DNA of 64,000 bases from JAWVZH01 sp033722295 (GCA_033722295.1 JAWVZH010000001.1:9482-73481); one strand, 5' to 3'. Shown: positions 46,927-56,053, counted from the first letter of the stretch. Program-made: numbers and translations. Notes: generated by a model from the letters alone, not told the origin.

Positions 46927-49400
46927 CACGGTCGGGGTTTTTTATCAAGTGCAAGGATGTTGGCAAATAACTTGTAGGCGCCCTCAACACCTGCTGGAAA
47001 CTGTCGGAACCATGAAAGGCTGGAATAGACGTAATGGCCCTTACCGTATGGAGCGATCAACAAACTTCCATCCAAAGGTTCTTCACCGGGATCATGCATC
47101 GCCAACGGGGCGGCAAATGTTTCATCCCATTCGTCCGGGAAATATAATCCTCGTTCCTGTACCCATCCTTCAAATTCTTCCTGACCTATTGCATTGGGAT
47201 AGTTCAGGACATCATGATCGGGAAGATTAAAATGGACTGGAGAATGCTCATCGGTCACACGCAATCTCGATAACTTCAGGGGTATGGGAGAAATATCCTG
47301 AGTAACCAGCCTGTGTCTCGTGTTGTATTGTAGTACGAGTGTTCCGCCATTTTCGGCGAAGTCGAATAAAATATTGTTCTTGTATTTCAGCTCATCAACA
47401 GTATTGAAGGCCCTGATACCGATTATGACAACGTCATAACTGGCCAGTCGGTCCGGACTTATTGTACCCGGGTCGATGATGTCAACATCATATCCGAGTT
47501 GTCTGAGACTTTCGGCAACCTTGTCACCGGCACCTTCAATATATCCGATGTTCACATCGGCAAGCTCTATATCGCTCCCGATAAAAGTAGCCCTGGCAGT
47601 TTTGACTATTTGTTGGATAGGGATGTGGTCGTATGAGATCCGGGTTTCCTGGTTGATACTTTCACCATCACCTGTAAGCAGTTCAAATTCTGTTCTGATC
47701 GCCTGCAAGGGTGCTGTTACTGTGAAAGATATTGTTGCTTCCTCTCCGCGACCAAGATCCAATTCTCTTTGAGCCGGTGTGATCGTCCACCCTGATCCTC
47801 CGGAAAGTTCGATTGTAGTCGAAATATCCTTGAATGCCTTAACATGCACATTGATTGACTTTTCTTCACCGGTTCGAAAAAGAGTGATCTCATCGCTGAA
47901 AGAGGCTGATAATCCCGAACTTACCGGAGCATTGTCTATGACTTCACCATCCACAGGATCGATATGTTTGTGCTTGATCGGTACAAAATGAGCTAAGGTC
48001 GTACCATTTATTTTCAAGAGGAGATCGACCCCAGCATCCGGAGCACTTTCCGGCTCTCCTATCATAGTTGGATCGGGAACGTGATACATTCCAAGTGTCG
48101 CCTTTTCATTGATCCAGAACGGAGAAGTAGGCTGATCAGCTTCCACAGTAGAGACGAGTTCCAGATCGAAAGCCTCATTCTCCTTGAGAATACGCTGAAT
48201 CTGAGTGTCCATTGAGATCCCGTGCGGTCTGACATCAATTATGTCAACCGTTACGGGAGAACGATTGATAACTTCCAGAGTCCACTCTACCGGCTCTCCA
48301 ATGATCAATTCTTCGTCATAGGTGAATGCTTCCAGGTGAAGACCCAGGCATTTTTTGATAATGGCATCCAGATCTCTCAGTTTTATATCCTTCCAATGTT
48401 TATCATCTATCTGGCTGATAAGATTCCTGAGATCGAGCAAATCAGGAATACTTTCTTGAGGTGCGGTAAAATCAAAATCTGAAATGATAGAGGTGAGGAG
48501 GTTGTCTATGTCTTTTCCGCCTTTCACCCTGTTCCAGCTGATGTCAATACCATCAAAGATGTCATTCTTTTCGTCAGGAGATTTACCTAATAACAATTCG
48601 AGATATTCTATTTGTGACCCCCTTCGGAGTCTTGCACCAAACCCCTGACATTTGTGCATACTGCGACTCCTTGCAGCGATCTCATTGTTCGAGGCACCAA
48701 GTACCGGATAATAGGTGCCGACATCTACTTCGGCCATATTCTCTTTATTGGCCTCTGCAAACTTTTCCCGGCTTCCGTAGAACCACCATGATGTATTGAA
48801 GAAAAGTCGTGACGGTTCCCAGGTCTGCACATGGTCTAACTGGTCCGTAAACTGCTCAGGATCTCCTGCAAGATCAAAAGCTTCATACGACAGCATTGCG
48901 CTGGCGGTGTGGTGACCGTGAGTCCTTCTGGTTCTCTCGTGATTAAACCTGTTGATGATCACATCGGGCTTGAATTTACGGATGGCCCAGACCACATCTG
49001 CCAGAACTTCTTCGTTTTCCCAGATGTCCATGGTCTCTTCCGGCGTCTTGCTATATCCAAAATCATTGGCTCTTGAAAAAAATTGCTCGCCGCCATCTAT
49101 CCTGCGCGCAGCCAGTAGTTCCTGGGTCCTGATAACGCCGAGTTGTGGACCTAATTCCGGTCCCAACAAGTTTTGACCTCCATCTCCTCTTGTGAGGGAC
49201 AGGTATACGGTCCTTACCTTTCGATCATTACTCAGATGACTGATCATCCGGGTGTTTTCGTCATCAGGATGGGCCGCGACATAAAGTGCGGTGCCCAGGA
49301 CACCCAATTTTTGAAGATCATGGTATATCTCGGCAGATTGACACCACCCCGCCAGGGAGATCAGTAAGAACAACGGAATCGCAAATAATGATCTGTACAT
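46926..49400 (-). CDS. secreted PIG-L (LmbE-like) family deacetylase, multidomain
   Basis: About 824 residues from the ATG at 49400; an upstream ATG at 49430 would bury the signal peptide (YRSLFAIPLFLLISLAGWCQS). The N-terminal ~290 residues are a LmbE-type zinc deacetylase: AHPDDEN (zinc-binding His-x-x-Asp-Asp), LTRGDGGQNLLG, and GHHTAS with the second His group. The family removes acetyl groups from N-acetylglucosamine-containing compounds. A beta-sandwich region follows (~350-600), then a class I glutamine-amidotransferase-like fold (YDVVIIGIRAFNTVDEL, ENGGTLVLQYNTRH). The stop overlaps the start of a 34-residue membrane protein, followed by a sodium:solute symporter, pointing to extracellular processing plus import. 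Confidence 0.9.
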   Translation of the reverse strand: MYRSLFAIPLFLLISLAGWCQSAEIYHDLQKLGVLGTALYVAAHPDDENTRMISHLSNDRKVRTVYLSLTRGDGGQNLLGPELGPQLGVIRTQELLAARRIDGGEQFFSRANDFGYSKTPEETMDIWENEEVLADVVWAIRKFKPDVIINRFNHERTRRTHGHHTASAMLSYEAFDLAGDPEQFTDQLDHVQTWEPSRLFFNTSWWFYGSREKFAEANKENMAEVDVGTYYPVLGASNNEIAARSRSMHKCQGFGARLRRGSQIEYLELLLGKSPDEKNDIFDGIDISWNRVKGGKDIDNLLTSIISDFDFTAPQESIPDLLDLRNLISQIDDKHWKDIKLRDLDAIIKKCLGLHLEAFTYDEELIIGEPVEWTLEVINRSPVTVDIIDVRPHGISMDTQIQRILKENEAFDLELVSTVEADQPTSPFWINEKATLGMYHVPDPTMIGEPESAPDAGVDLLLKINGTTLAHFVPIKHKHIDPVDGEVIDNAPVSSGLSASFSDEITLFRTGEEKSINVHVKAFKDISTTIELSGGSGWTITPAQRELDLGRGEEATISFTVTAPLQAIRTEFELLTGDGESINQETRISYDHIPIQQIVKTARATFIGSDIELADVNIGYIEGAGDKVAESLRQLGYDVDIIDPGTISPDRLASYDVVIIGIRAFNTVDELKYKNNILFDFAENGGTLVLQYNTRHRLVTQDISPIPLKLSRLRVTDEHSPVHFNLPDHDVLNYPNAIGQEEFEGWVQERGLYFPDEWDETFAAPLAMHDPGEEPLDGSLLIAPYGKGHYVYSSLSWFRQFPAGVEGAYKLFANILALDKKPRP

Positions 49401-49661
49401 ATTCTTATGGTATGAAATGAAGTATGGCAAATATAGGAGAAACGTACGTAGTGAAAAGATTGATTTATATATAGCGAAATTTTTTAATATAAATATTTTT
49501 TATATACGTAATTCACCTGTATATTTGTTGTTAGGTATGGAGGTTTTTAATATCTGATAATCTTAACGTCATTGTTTGATTATTGAGAAAAAAATCCCAA
49601 TTTCAAGCTATCCCAACGAATTTTACCCGAAATTTTAAAAATCGATTTAACTAATCAACTT
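49401..49661. other. A/T-rich region upstream of the 27-residue candidate
   Basis: 261 bases upstream of the secreted deacetylase (minus strand) and of the candidate microprotein (plus strand). It contains a very A/T-rich tract at 49466-49506 and a plus-strand TATATTTG -7-like element at 49520-49527 with no clear -33 partner. No gene of normal length is supported. Confidence 0.4.
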
Positions 49662-49745
49662 ATGCTGGTTCTAGTGGTAGTTTCGACAGTATTTGCTATT
49701 GCCCTTTTCGTTAAAATTGTTCCTGTTCTTACCAGGAAGTTCTAA
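49662..49745 (+). CDS. candidate 27-residue single-helix membrane microprotein
   Basis: ATG-started, TAA-ended frame of 27 codons: MLVLVVVSTVFAIALFVKIV, then PVLTRKF. One hydrophobic helix with a basic C-terminal end (Thr-Arg-Lys-Phe), the form of a short membrane-protein subunit such as KdpF or a bd-oxidase accessory peptide, though it matches neither by motif. It has an A/T-rich leader with a TATATTTG -7-like element 135 bases upstream. No partner gene is adjacent; downstream bases 49746-49892 contain only a short hairpin (AAGGGA/TCCCTT, 49866-49881). Real status is uncertain. Confidence 0.4.
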   Translation: MLVLVVVSTVFAIALFVKIVPVLTRKF

Positions 49746-49892
49746 AGCCATATCAGCGCTCCTGGAAACCGATTTTGGACGGATAATGCTCCGGTATTGT
49801 TATCGGGGTGAATGGATATTCGGGTCAATGATTGAAGTGAGGTGCTTGATATGCAGAAACATTCGAAGGGATATCTCCCTTTTGGGATGTAG

Positions 49893-50102
49893 TTAGCCTT
49901 TTGCAGGCTCTGGAAGTTTGCAATCCTCCTCCGGTTTCTTTCCACATACGGTGCATTCTCCGATGTCGTCCTTGAGCATGGGATTGTTTGTGGCGCAGGT
50001 TCCGCGGAATTCCTTACCCGTCACTACATGACGGAGATTTATCAGAATAAAGGATATTCCGAAAATTGCGAATATGATAATTAGTGTGATTAGGAACTGC
50101 AT
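49893..50102 (-). CDS. NqrM-like (DUF539) membrane protein with cysteine cluster
   Basis: A 69-residue protein from the ATG at 50102 (a longer frame opens at 50129 but adds no family residues). One N-terminal transmembrane helix (FLITLIIIFAIFGISFILI), then FRGTCATNN and GECTVCGKKPEEDC: four cysteines in the pattern C-x(n)-C-x-x-C-x(n)-C. This matches NqrM, the factor that delivers iron to the sodium-translocating NADH:quinone reductase. No nqr genes are in the window, so a similar metal-insertion job for a complex encoded elsewhere is inferred. It is divergent from mazG with a 41-base gap. Confidence 0.72.
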   Translation of the reverse strand: MQFLITLIIIFAIFGISFILINLRHVVTGKEFRGTCATNNPMLKDDIGECTVCGKKPEEDCKLPEPAKG

Positions 50103-50143
50103 ATCGTAACTTTGCAACAAAGATACCAACTCAAGGTTTTCTT

Positions 50144-50917
50144 ATGGCAAAAAAATCGAAGTTAGAAGCGTTTGGCCGTCTCCTGGATATCATGGACGAT
50201 CTGAGAGCCGGATGTCCATGGGACAGGAAGCAGACCATGGAGAGCCTCAGGAATCTCACCATCGAAGAGACATACGAGCTGGCGGACGCCATACTGGAAG
50301 AAGATCTACAAGGGGTCAAGGAAGAATTGGGAGATCTGCTGCTCCATATGGTGTTCTACGCAAAGATAGGGGATGAAAAAAGTGCATTTGACATAGAGGA
50401 TGTTCTGCATGCCGTGTGTGATAAGCTCATCGAAAGGCATCCCCACATCTATGGTGATCTTGATGTTTCAGATGAAGAAGAAGTCAAGCAAAATTGGGAA
50501 AAACTAAAACTGAAATCTGGTAAGAAATCAGTCCTTTCTGGTGTGCCCAATTCACTTCCCAGCCTGGTCAAGGCCCAGCGATTGCAGGATAAGACTGCCC
50601 AGGTCGGATTCGAATGGGACGAAACACACCAGGTATATGAAAAGGTCAAGGAAGAGTTGGCCGAACTCCAGGAGGCTATAGAATCGGGGCAACAGAAAGA
50701 AATCGAAGCGGAATATGGAGATGTCCTGTTCGCGCTGGTCAATTATGGCAGGTTTTTGAAGGTAGAACCAGAGACAGCTCTTGAGAAGATCAACAAAAAG
50801 TTCAAGAAACGATTTGAGTATATCGAGACACATGCCACCAAGCCTTTAGAGGAGATGACCCTTGAAGAAATGGATGTTTTATGGGGAGAGGCCAAAGCCG
50901 GCGAAGTGCACAAATAA
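50144..50917 (+). CDS. mazG: nucleoside triphosphate pyrophosphohydrolase MazG
   Basis: A 257-residue all-alpha NTP pyrophosphatase that hydrolyses (d)NTPs, including damaged ones, to NMP and pyrophosphate. Two MazG domains are visible: the first with CPWDRKQTMESLRNLTIEE-type start, EETYELADAI and KEELGDLLLHMVFYA near residue 58-78, the second with VKEELAELQEAIES and EAEYGDVLFALVNYGR near residue 187. The ExxE and D residues for magnesium are present in both. Divergent from the NqrM-like gene. Confidence 0.95.
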   Translation: MAKKSKLEAFGRLLDIMDDLRAGCPWDRKQTMESLRNLTIEETYELADAILEEDLQGVKEELGDLLLHMVFYAKIGDEKSAFDIEDVLHAVCDKLIERHPHIYGDLDVSDEEEVKQNWEKLKLKSGKKSVLSGVPNSLPSLVKAQRLQDKTAQVGFEWDETHQVYEKVKEELAELQEAIESGQQKEIEAEYGDVLFALVNYGRFLKVEPETALEKINKKFKKRFEYIETHATKPLEEMTLEEMDVLWGEAKAGEVHK

Positions 50918-50956
50918 CAAAACCGGGTTTGAGACGTTCTGAGAACTATATTTTCT

Positions 50957-50964
50957 TATCTTTG
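50957..50964 (+). promoter_or_regulatory. -7 element of the rpsO promoter
   Basis: TATCTTTG followed by CCGCG, an exact match to the Bacteroidota -7 element, 48 bases before the rpsO ATG. A TTTG at 50928-50931 is 25 bases upstream, longer than ideal, so only the -7 part is firm. Confidence 0.5.
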
Positions 50965-51011
50965 CCGCGCTAAACTTGATTTTCGTAATCTCTTTTGGTA
51001 AAAAAATTAAT

Positions 51012-51287
51012 ATGCCGACATATTTAACTCAGGAAAAAAAGAGGGAGATCTTCAAAGAATACGGAGGCTCCGAAACCAACACAGGTGGAACCGAGGCGCA
51101 AGTCGCCTTGTTGACCTACAAAATTACCAGCCTTTCAAGTCATTTAAGATCGAACAGCAAGGATCATTCATGTAGAAGAACTTTGCTGACTCTGGTTGGT
51201 AGAAGAAAACGATTGTTGAACTATCTTGCCAAGAAGGATATCAACAAGTATCGTGCGTTAACTGCCAAATTGGGTCTGAGAAAGTAA
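51012..51287 (+). CDS. rpsO: 30S ribosomal protein S15
   Basis: A 91-residue protein starting MPTYLTQEKKREIFKEYGGS; the frame opens upstream at 50976 but that part is not family-like. The core GGTEAQVALLTYKITSLSSHL and GRRKRLLNYLAKKD blocks bind the central domain of 16S rRNA. It precedes pnp by 144 bases, the classical rpsO-pnp arrangement. The gap holds a small hairpin (ATTCCA/TGGAAT, about 51301-51317) but no T-run terminator. Confidence 0.98.
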   Translation: MPTYLTQEKKREIFKEYGGSETNTGGTEAQVALLTYKITSLSSHLRSNSKDHSCRRTLLTLVGRRKRLLNYLAKKDINKYRALTAKLGLRK

Positions 51288-51431
51288 GATAACTCGGACA
51301 ATTCCAGTTATTGGAATGAGATGGTAACTTAAGGCTTCTTCTCTTCTGGATATGGCCGAACACGTTCTGCCGATCTTTGGGAATGATCCATCATTGCTGT
51401 GTAAGTTTTAAAAAAGATTAAATTTTATTGA

Positions 51432-53633
51432 ATGGGACAAATTAATCCGATCACAACGTCATTCAACCTTCCCGACGGACGTGAAGTCATAATTGAAACA
51501 GGAAAATTAGCAACGCAGGCAGACGGTTCTGTAGTTATCAAAATGGGCAAGACGATGCTCTTCGCCTCAGTGGTAAGTGCTGAAGAACCCAGAGAGGGAC
51601 AGAGTTTCTTCCCACTGTCAGTTGATTATCAGGAAAAATATGCCTCTGCGGGCCGTATTCCGGGCAACTTCTTCAGAAGGGAGGCAAAATTATCGGACTA
51701 TGAAATCCTCATTTGCAGGCTTGTAGATCGTGCAATACGCCCTCTTTTCCCCGATGGTTATATGAATGATACACAGGTGATCATCAATTTGATCTCCGCG
51801 GACGATGACGATATGCCCGATGCCCTGGCGGCGTTGGCGGCATCTGCTGCCCTGGCAGTAAGTGACATTCCTTTTGCCGGGCCCATCTCCGAAGTTCGTG
51901 TAGCCAAGATAGATGGACAATATCAGGTCAATCCCACTCGATCGGCTCTTGAGAATGCTACAGTCGATGTCATTGTCGCAGCTACAATGGACAATGTGAT
52001 GATGGTTGAAGGAGAAGCAAGGGAGTGCAGCGAGAAGGAATTGATCGAGGCGATCAAGGTTGGACATGATGCCATTAAAGTTCAATGTCAGGCGCAACTC
52101 GACCTCGCTCAAAAGGTGGGTGAGAAGGCACTCAATAAAAGAGAGTTCGTTCAACCTGAAATCAGCGAAGAGGTAGCTGAGTTGGTAAAACAGATGACCA
52201 GGGACAAGATCTACGATATTGCTAAAGGTCAACTCGCTAAACATGAAAGAAAGGAAGGCTTCAAGAATATCAAGGAGAGTATGATAGAAGCCCTCACCGA
52301 GGAAAAAGGTGAGGAGTATATGGAGGAAATGACGGAGCAGTACGAAGAAGAGTTCGAAAACCTTAAAAAGGATATTATAAGAGAAATGGTCATGGGCGAA
52401 GGCGTAAGACTGGACGGGCGGAAATATGATGAGATAAGAGACATCTGGTGTGAAGTGGATTATCTGCCCTCGGCGCACGGATCAGCTATCTTCACCAGGG
52501 GCGAGACCCAGAGTTTGACCACGCTGACACTTGGTACCAAGAGAGACGAAATGCTGATCGACACGGCCCTTGCATTTTACAATGAAGGTTTTATTCTGCA
52601 TTATAACTTCCCGGCATTTTCCGTTGGTGAGATCAAACCGATGAGGGGGCCGGGCCGAAGAGAAGTTGGACACGCCAATCTGGCGGGAAGATCGATTCGT
52701 CAGGTCTTGCCCAAGGATAGTCCGTACACGACAAGGATCGTTTCGGATATCATGGAAAGTAACGGTTCATCATCCATGGCAACTGTATGTGCCGGAACCC
52801 TGGCTCTTATGGATGCCGGTATACCGATAAAGGCGCCTGTATCCGGAATTGCGATGGGTATGATCTCTGATGGTAACAGGAATGCAATTCTATCTGATAT
52901 TCTGGGTGATGAAGATGCCCTTGGAGATATGGATTTTAAAGTCACCGGAACCAAAGAAGGTATCACTGCCTGTCAAATGGATATTAAGATCGAAGGATTG
53001 CCTTATGAGATCCTGGAGCAGGCACTGGAGCAGGCCAAACGCGGACGCATCCATATACTTGATGAGATGGCAAAAACATTGTCCGAACCTAGGCCGGATT
53101 ATAAGCCTCATGCACCAAGGATCGAGGAGATCATTATTGACAAGAGCTTCATAGGTGCGGTGATCGGGCCTGGAGGAAAAATAATTCAGGAGCTTCAGGA
53201 AACCACAGATACAACCATCTCTATTGAAGAAGTTGATGGCAAGGGCATAGTTAATGTCGCAGGAAACAATAAGGAGAGTATTGATAAGGCACTGGAAAAG
53301 ATCAAGTCGATCGCCTTCACTCCTGAAGTTGGGGATGTCTACGATGCGGTTGTGGCTTCCGTTATGCCTTATGGTGTCTTTGTGGACTTCAAAGGTCAAA
53401 GCGGCCTGCTTCACGTTTCCGAGATATCGCACTCTCATATCGACAGGGTAGATGAAGTTTTCAAGGAAGGGGATGAGGTCAAGGTAAAATTGATAGGAAT
53501 AGACCCTAAATCCGGAAAAATGCGTCTGTCTCGCAAGGCCTTATTGCCAAAGCCGGAAGGTCGACAGGACAACGGAGGAGGAAGAGGCGATAACCGTGGA
53601 GGAAGGAGAGATGACAGGAGAGACAGAAACTAG
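51432..53633 (+). CDS. pnp: polyribonucleotide nucleotidyltransferase (PNPase)
   Basis: A 733-residue 3'-5' phosphorolytic exoribonuclease in RNA turnover. Domains in order: RNase PH 1 (FFPLSVDYQEKYASAGRIPGN near residue 55), helical linker, RNase PH 2 with the catalytic region (GRREVGHANLAGRSIR near 405, and TVCAGTLALMDAG near 455), KH domain (FIGAVIGPGGKIIQEL near 570), S1 domain (VMPYGVFVDFKGQSGLLHVSEIS near 645) and a Gly/Arg/Asp-rich tail. Length is standard. Followed by a strong terminator. Confidence 0.98.
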   Translation: MGQINPITTSFNLPDGREVIIETGKLATQADGSVVIKMGKTMLFASVVSAEEPREGQSFFPLSVDYQEKYASAGRIPGNFFRREAKLSDYEILICRLVDRAIRPLFPDGYMNDTQVIINLISADDDDMPDALAALAASAALAVSDIPFAGPISEVRVAKIDGQYQVNPTRSALENATVDVIVAATMDNVMMVEGEARECSEKELIEAIKVGHDAIKVQCQAQLDLAQKVGEKALNKREFVQPEISEEVAELVKQMTRDKIYDIAKGQLAKHERKEGFKNIKESMIEALTEEKGEEYMEEMTEQYEEEFENLKKDIIREMVMGEGVRLDGRKYDEIRDIWCEVDYLPSAHGSAIFTRGETQSLTTLTLGTKRDEMLIDTALAFYNEGFILHYNFPAFSVGEIKPMRGPGRREVGHANLAGRSIRQVLPKDSPYTTRIVSDIMESNGSSSMATVCAGTLALMDAGIPIKAPVSGIAMGMISDGNRNAILSDILGDEDALGDMDFKVTGTKEGITACQMDIKIEGLPYEILEQALEQAKRGRIHILDEMAKTLSEPRPDYKPHAPRIEEIIIDKSFIGAVIGPGGKIIQELQETTDTTISIEEVDGKGIVNVAGNNKESIDKALEKIKSIAFTPEVGDVYDAVVASVMPYGVFVDFKGQSGLLHVSEISHSHIDRVDEVFKEGDEVKVKLIGIDPKSGKMRLSRKALLPKPEGRQDNGGGRGDNRGGRRDDRRDRN

Positions 53634-53939
53634 TATCTCAATAAGCATTTTGCGCTCATATTGATGACAAGAAATAAGCCCGGTTCGAAAGACCGGGCTT
53701 TTTAATTACACGTGACTTGATGTGGCTGATCAACCGACCTCCAGCTATATAAGCGCAATAGATGTAGTAAGGCTAAAGAGGTCATGTCGCATCAGGATAG
53801 TGTCTTCATTGGCATAGATATCGTATTTATATATCCCTCCCTTTCATATCGATGCAACATATTTACTCGTTATCTATATGTATTTTGAACTATTTGGATA
53901 GTTAAGACGTAATTTCTAGTAGAAGCTTGTACATATTAC
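53634..53939. other. intergenic region between pnp and the sigma factor gene
   Basis: 306 bases. Apart from the pnp terminator it shows A/T-rich sequence with TATATAT and TATTTTG stretches near 53830-53890 that may belong to the sigma gene promoter; no exact consensus, RNA gene or repeat could be supported. Confidence 0.4.
53677..53704 (+). terminator. rho-independent terminator after pnp
   Basis: Perfect 8-bp stem AGCCCGGT (53677-53684) with ACCGGGCT (53692-53699), 7-base loop, followed by a T-run. Confidence 0.92.
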
Positions 53940-54806
53940 ATGAGGCAGTTAAAAATTACCAATAAGATCACCAACAGGGAGAGCCTGGCGTTAGAGAAGT
54001 ATCTCAACGATATCGGGCGTATAGACCTGTTGACTGCCGATGAAGAAGCGGAACTGGCTTCAAGGATAAGACAGGGTGATAAAGAGGCGCTCGACCGCCT
54101 TACCAAAGCTAACCTCAGATTTGTTGTCAGCGTCGCCAAGCAATACCAAAACCAGGGATTAAGTCTTAGTGACCTCATCAATGAGGGCAATGTCGGCCTG
54201 ATGAAAGCCGCTAAGAGATTTGACGAGACCAAAGGATTCAAGTTTATCAGCTACGCCGTGTGGTGGATCCGTCAATCCATACTCCAGGCCATTGTTGAGT
54301 ACAGCCGACTGGTCAGACTACCCCTTAACAAGGTCAATTCGTACAATCGCGTCAGGGAAGCCTATACATCATTTATTCAGGAGTTCGAAAGAGAACCAAG
54401 TCATGAGGAACTGGCGGACCTCCTCGATATGAAGCCCAAGGATGTGGCCAACACTCTGAGTCAATCCAATCGACATTTATCCTTCGATGCGCCTGTAGGA
54501 AGCGATGAGGACAGTGGTGCGACAATGCTGGACCTGATCGCCGGAGATGACGAGGAATCACCGGACATAAAGCTGATGGAAGAATCCCTCAAGAATGAGG
54601 TAAGGATTGGGTTGAGCAAGCTATCACCTAGAGAGGTCGCCGTATTGAAGGCTTATTATGGTCTCAATGGCAGTAAGAGTTACACACTTGAGGAAATAGG
54701 GGAACTCTACGGATTGACTCGTGAACGCGTCAGACAGATCAAAGAGAGGGCGCTTCGTCGATTGAGAAAATCCGTTAATCGGGGTGAATTGAAGTCATAT
54801 TTGTAA
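53940..54806 (+). CDS. rpoD: primary RNA polymerase sigma factor (RpoD/SigA family)
   Basis: A 288-residue sigma-70 protein of the short Bacteroidota housekeeping type: region 1.1 is absent. Region 1.2 (ALEKYLNDIGRIDLLTADEE), region 2 with ANLRFVVSVAKQYQNQGLSLSDLINEGN and the -10-reading helix FKFISYAVWWIRQSI, region 3 (EFEREPSHEELADLL) and region 4 (YGLTRERVRQIKERALRRL) are complete. It directs the TTG/TAnnTTTG promoters seen in this window. The leader has TATTTTG-like sequences but no exact promoter match. A small membrane-anchored unknown follows 22 bases downstream. Confidence 0.97.
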   Translation: MRQLKITNKITNRESLALEKYLNDIGRIDLLTADEEAELASRIRQGDKEALDRLTKANLRFVVSVAKQYQNQGLSLSDLINEGNVGLMKAAKRFDETKGFKFISYAVWWIRQSILQAIVEYSRLVRLPLNKVNSYNRVREAYTSFIQEFEREPSHEELADLLDMKPKDVANTLSQSNRHLSFDAPVGSDEDSGATMLDLIAGDDEESPDIKLMEESLKNEVRIGLSKLSPREVAVLKAYYGLNGSKSYTLEEIGELYGLTRERVRQIKERALRRLRKSVNRGELKSYL

Positions 54807-54828
54807 TTGAACACGCGAAATTCGGCCT

Positions 54829-55506
54829 ATGCCAAGATTTTTTGCGTTATTAGTTAGCGCGCTATTGTTCATTACAGGCATTTCAATTGTGCTCGTACAG
54901 ATCTTAAGATTTCTCGGATTATCAAGGATGTCACGGGGACGCCGTGAGAGAGAGCGTCGCAGGATACTGGGACTACTCGGACGTCAAAATGTTGACATGG
55001 CACCCTGGAAGATAGGAGAGATAGAGCTATTATCTTATAAGATCCATTATTCCAACAAGAGATCCTTGTTCTCCAGGTGGTTGCAGGGATATGCCCAGAC
55101 CATCTTCAATGAGCCATTGCTGCCCTTTGCCGCCAGAGTGTATGGTCCGGATCAGTATATCCTGTGTTTTACCACTCATGATCGACATTATAGCCTGGTA
55201 TCATTGGGCGACATCACAGAGGCCTTTGTCATGAACAAAAAAATTGGTGTGATCAGAGAGAACGTCCTGGAGCGGGATGGAAAGGTTATAGGAGAGATAC
55301 GCTCCGCCAGTTCTTCGTATCACTCGATCATAGTCAATGACCGAGACCTTGGGCATATCAAACCGCATGTTACAAGAAACGATCTTCGCATTACGGATCG
55401 ACGTATGGAAATGGTGATGGATCAATCCTTCGCTCAGGAAGACAAGGACGTTTTTACCTTGATCCTGGGATATAAGATATTTGATCCGATCGCTTCTCAA
55501 AGTTGA
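54829..55506 (+). CDS. membrane-anchored conserved hypothetical protein
   Basis: A 225-residue protein with one N-terminal helix (FFALLVSALLFITGISIVLVQILRF, residues ~4-28), then a strongly basic segment (GRRERERRR) and a soluble ~180-residue domain with alternating strands (YHSIIVNDRDLGHI, FTLILGYKIFDP). The positive-inside rule places the large domain in the cytoplasm. It follows the sigma factor gene by 22 bases. Family not recognised; the soluble part recalls a tubby/phospholipid-scramblase-like barrel only loosely, and no function is proposed. Confidence 0.7.
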   Translation: MPRFFALLVSALLFITGISIVLVQILRFLGLSRMSRGRRERERRRILGLLGRQNVDMAPWKIGEIELLSYKIHYSNKRSLFSRWLQGYAQTIFNEPLLPFAARVYGPDQYILCFTTHDRHYSLVSLGDITEAFVMNKKIGVIRENVLERDGKVIGEIRSASSSYHSIIVNDRDLGHIKPHVTRNDLRITDRRMEMVMDQSFAQEDKDVFTLILGYKIFDPIASQS

Positions 55507-55618
55507 TGTAATGGATAATTATTTGCGCATAATAAAGGCTTATCCCGGCGTTTATTATAATATTTGATGGTGCTCAACTATTTTTGAGACGTCTTGTTCA
55601 ACACATAAACGAAAAATA

Positions 55619-56026
55619 ATGAGTGTACTTGACCATGTAAGGTTGATGGTTTACCGGATCCATGAAAAAGGGCTTGAGGTACTTATGCCGAATGAAGGCA
55701 CATGCATTATTGGAAGTGCAGAACAGTTGTTATCTGAAAGTGAAGGTGATGCAATATTACTGGAAGGAGGCGTGGACGAAGAGGGACAGCCAATAACCAT
55801 ACTCGCTGTAGAAGGCGATTGGCATGACATTCCAAGCATCAGAAAACTCATCCGATCTGATGTTGATTTCGTCAAAGACAAGATCATGGAGATCGTACCC
55901 GAGATCGAAAATGGAGTTTATGTGGCGATCAAGGAAGCATTCAAGAAGACCCTGCCTCACGAATACAAAGCTCTCAAGGAGCTCAAAGAAGTTATCGTAG
56001 ATCGCAATCTGGTAAAGAATATTTAG
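55619..56026 (+). CDS. conserved hypothetical soluble protein
   Basis: A 135-residue acidic protein. The N-terminal part (VLDHVRLMVYRIHEKGLEVLMPN) has the look of a Nudix-like or cystatin-like strand-helix start but lacks the Nudix box; the C-terminal half is helical (IRKLIRSDVDFVKDKIMEIV, VAIKEAFKKTLPHEYKALKE). No signal peptide or membrane segment. It lies 27 bases before purC and 112 bases after the preceding gene, so it may be co-transcribed with purC. Function unknown. Confidence 0.7.
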   Translation: MSVLDHVRLMVYRIHEKGLEVLMPNEGTCIIGSAEQLLSESEGDAILLEGGVDEEGQPITILAVEGDWHDIPSIRKLIRSDVDFVKDKIMEIVPEIENGVYVAIKEAFKKTLPHEYKALKELKEVIVDRNLVKNI

Positions 56027-56053
56027 TCCTTCTCACTTGTAAACGGGATCGAT

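Noticed and set aside
49693..49896. 67-codon plus-strand ORF in the gap before the NqrM-like gene
   Set aside because: It runs over the end of the 27-codon candidate in another frame, overlaps the short hairpin at 49866-49881 and has no coherent membrane or domain pattern.
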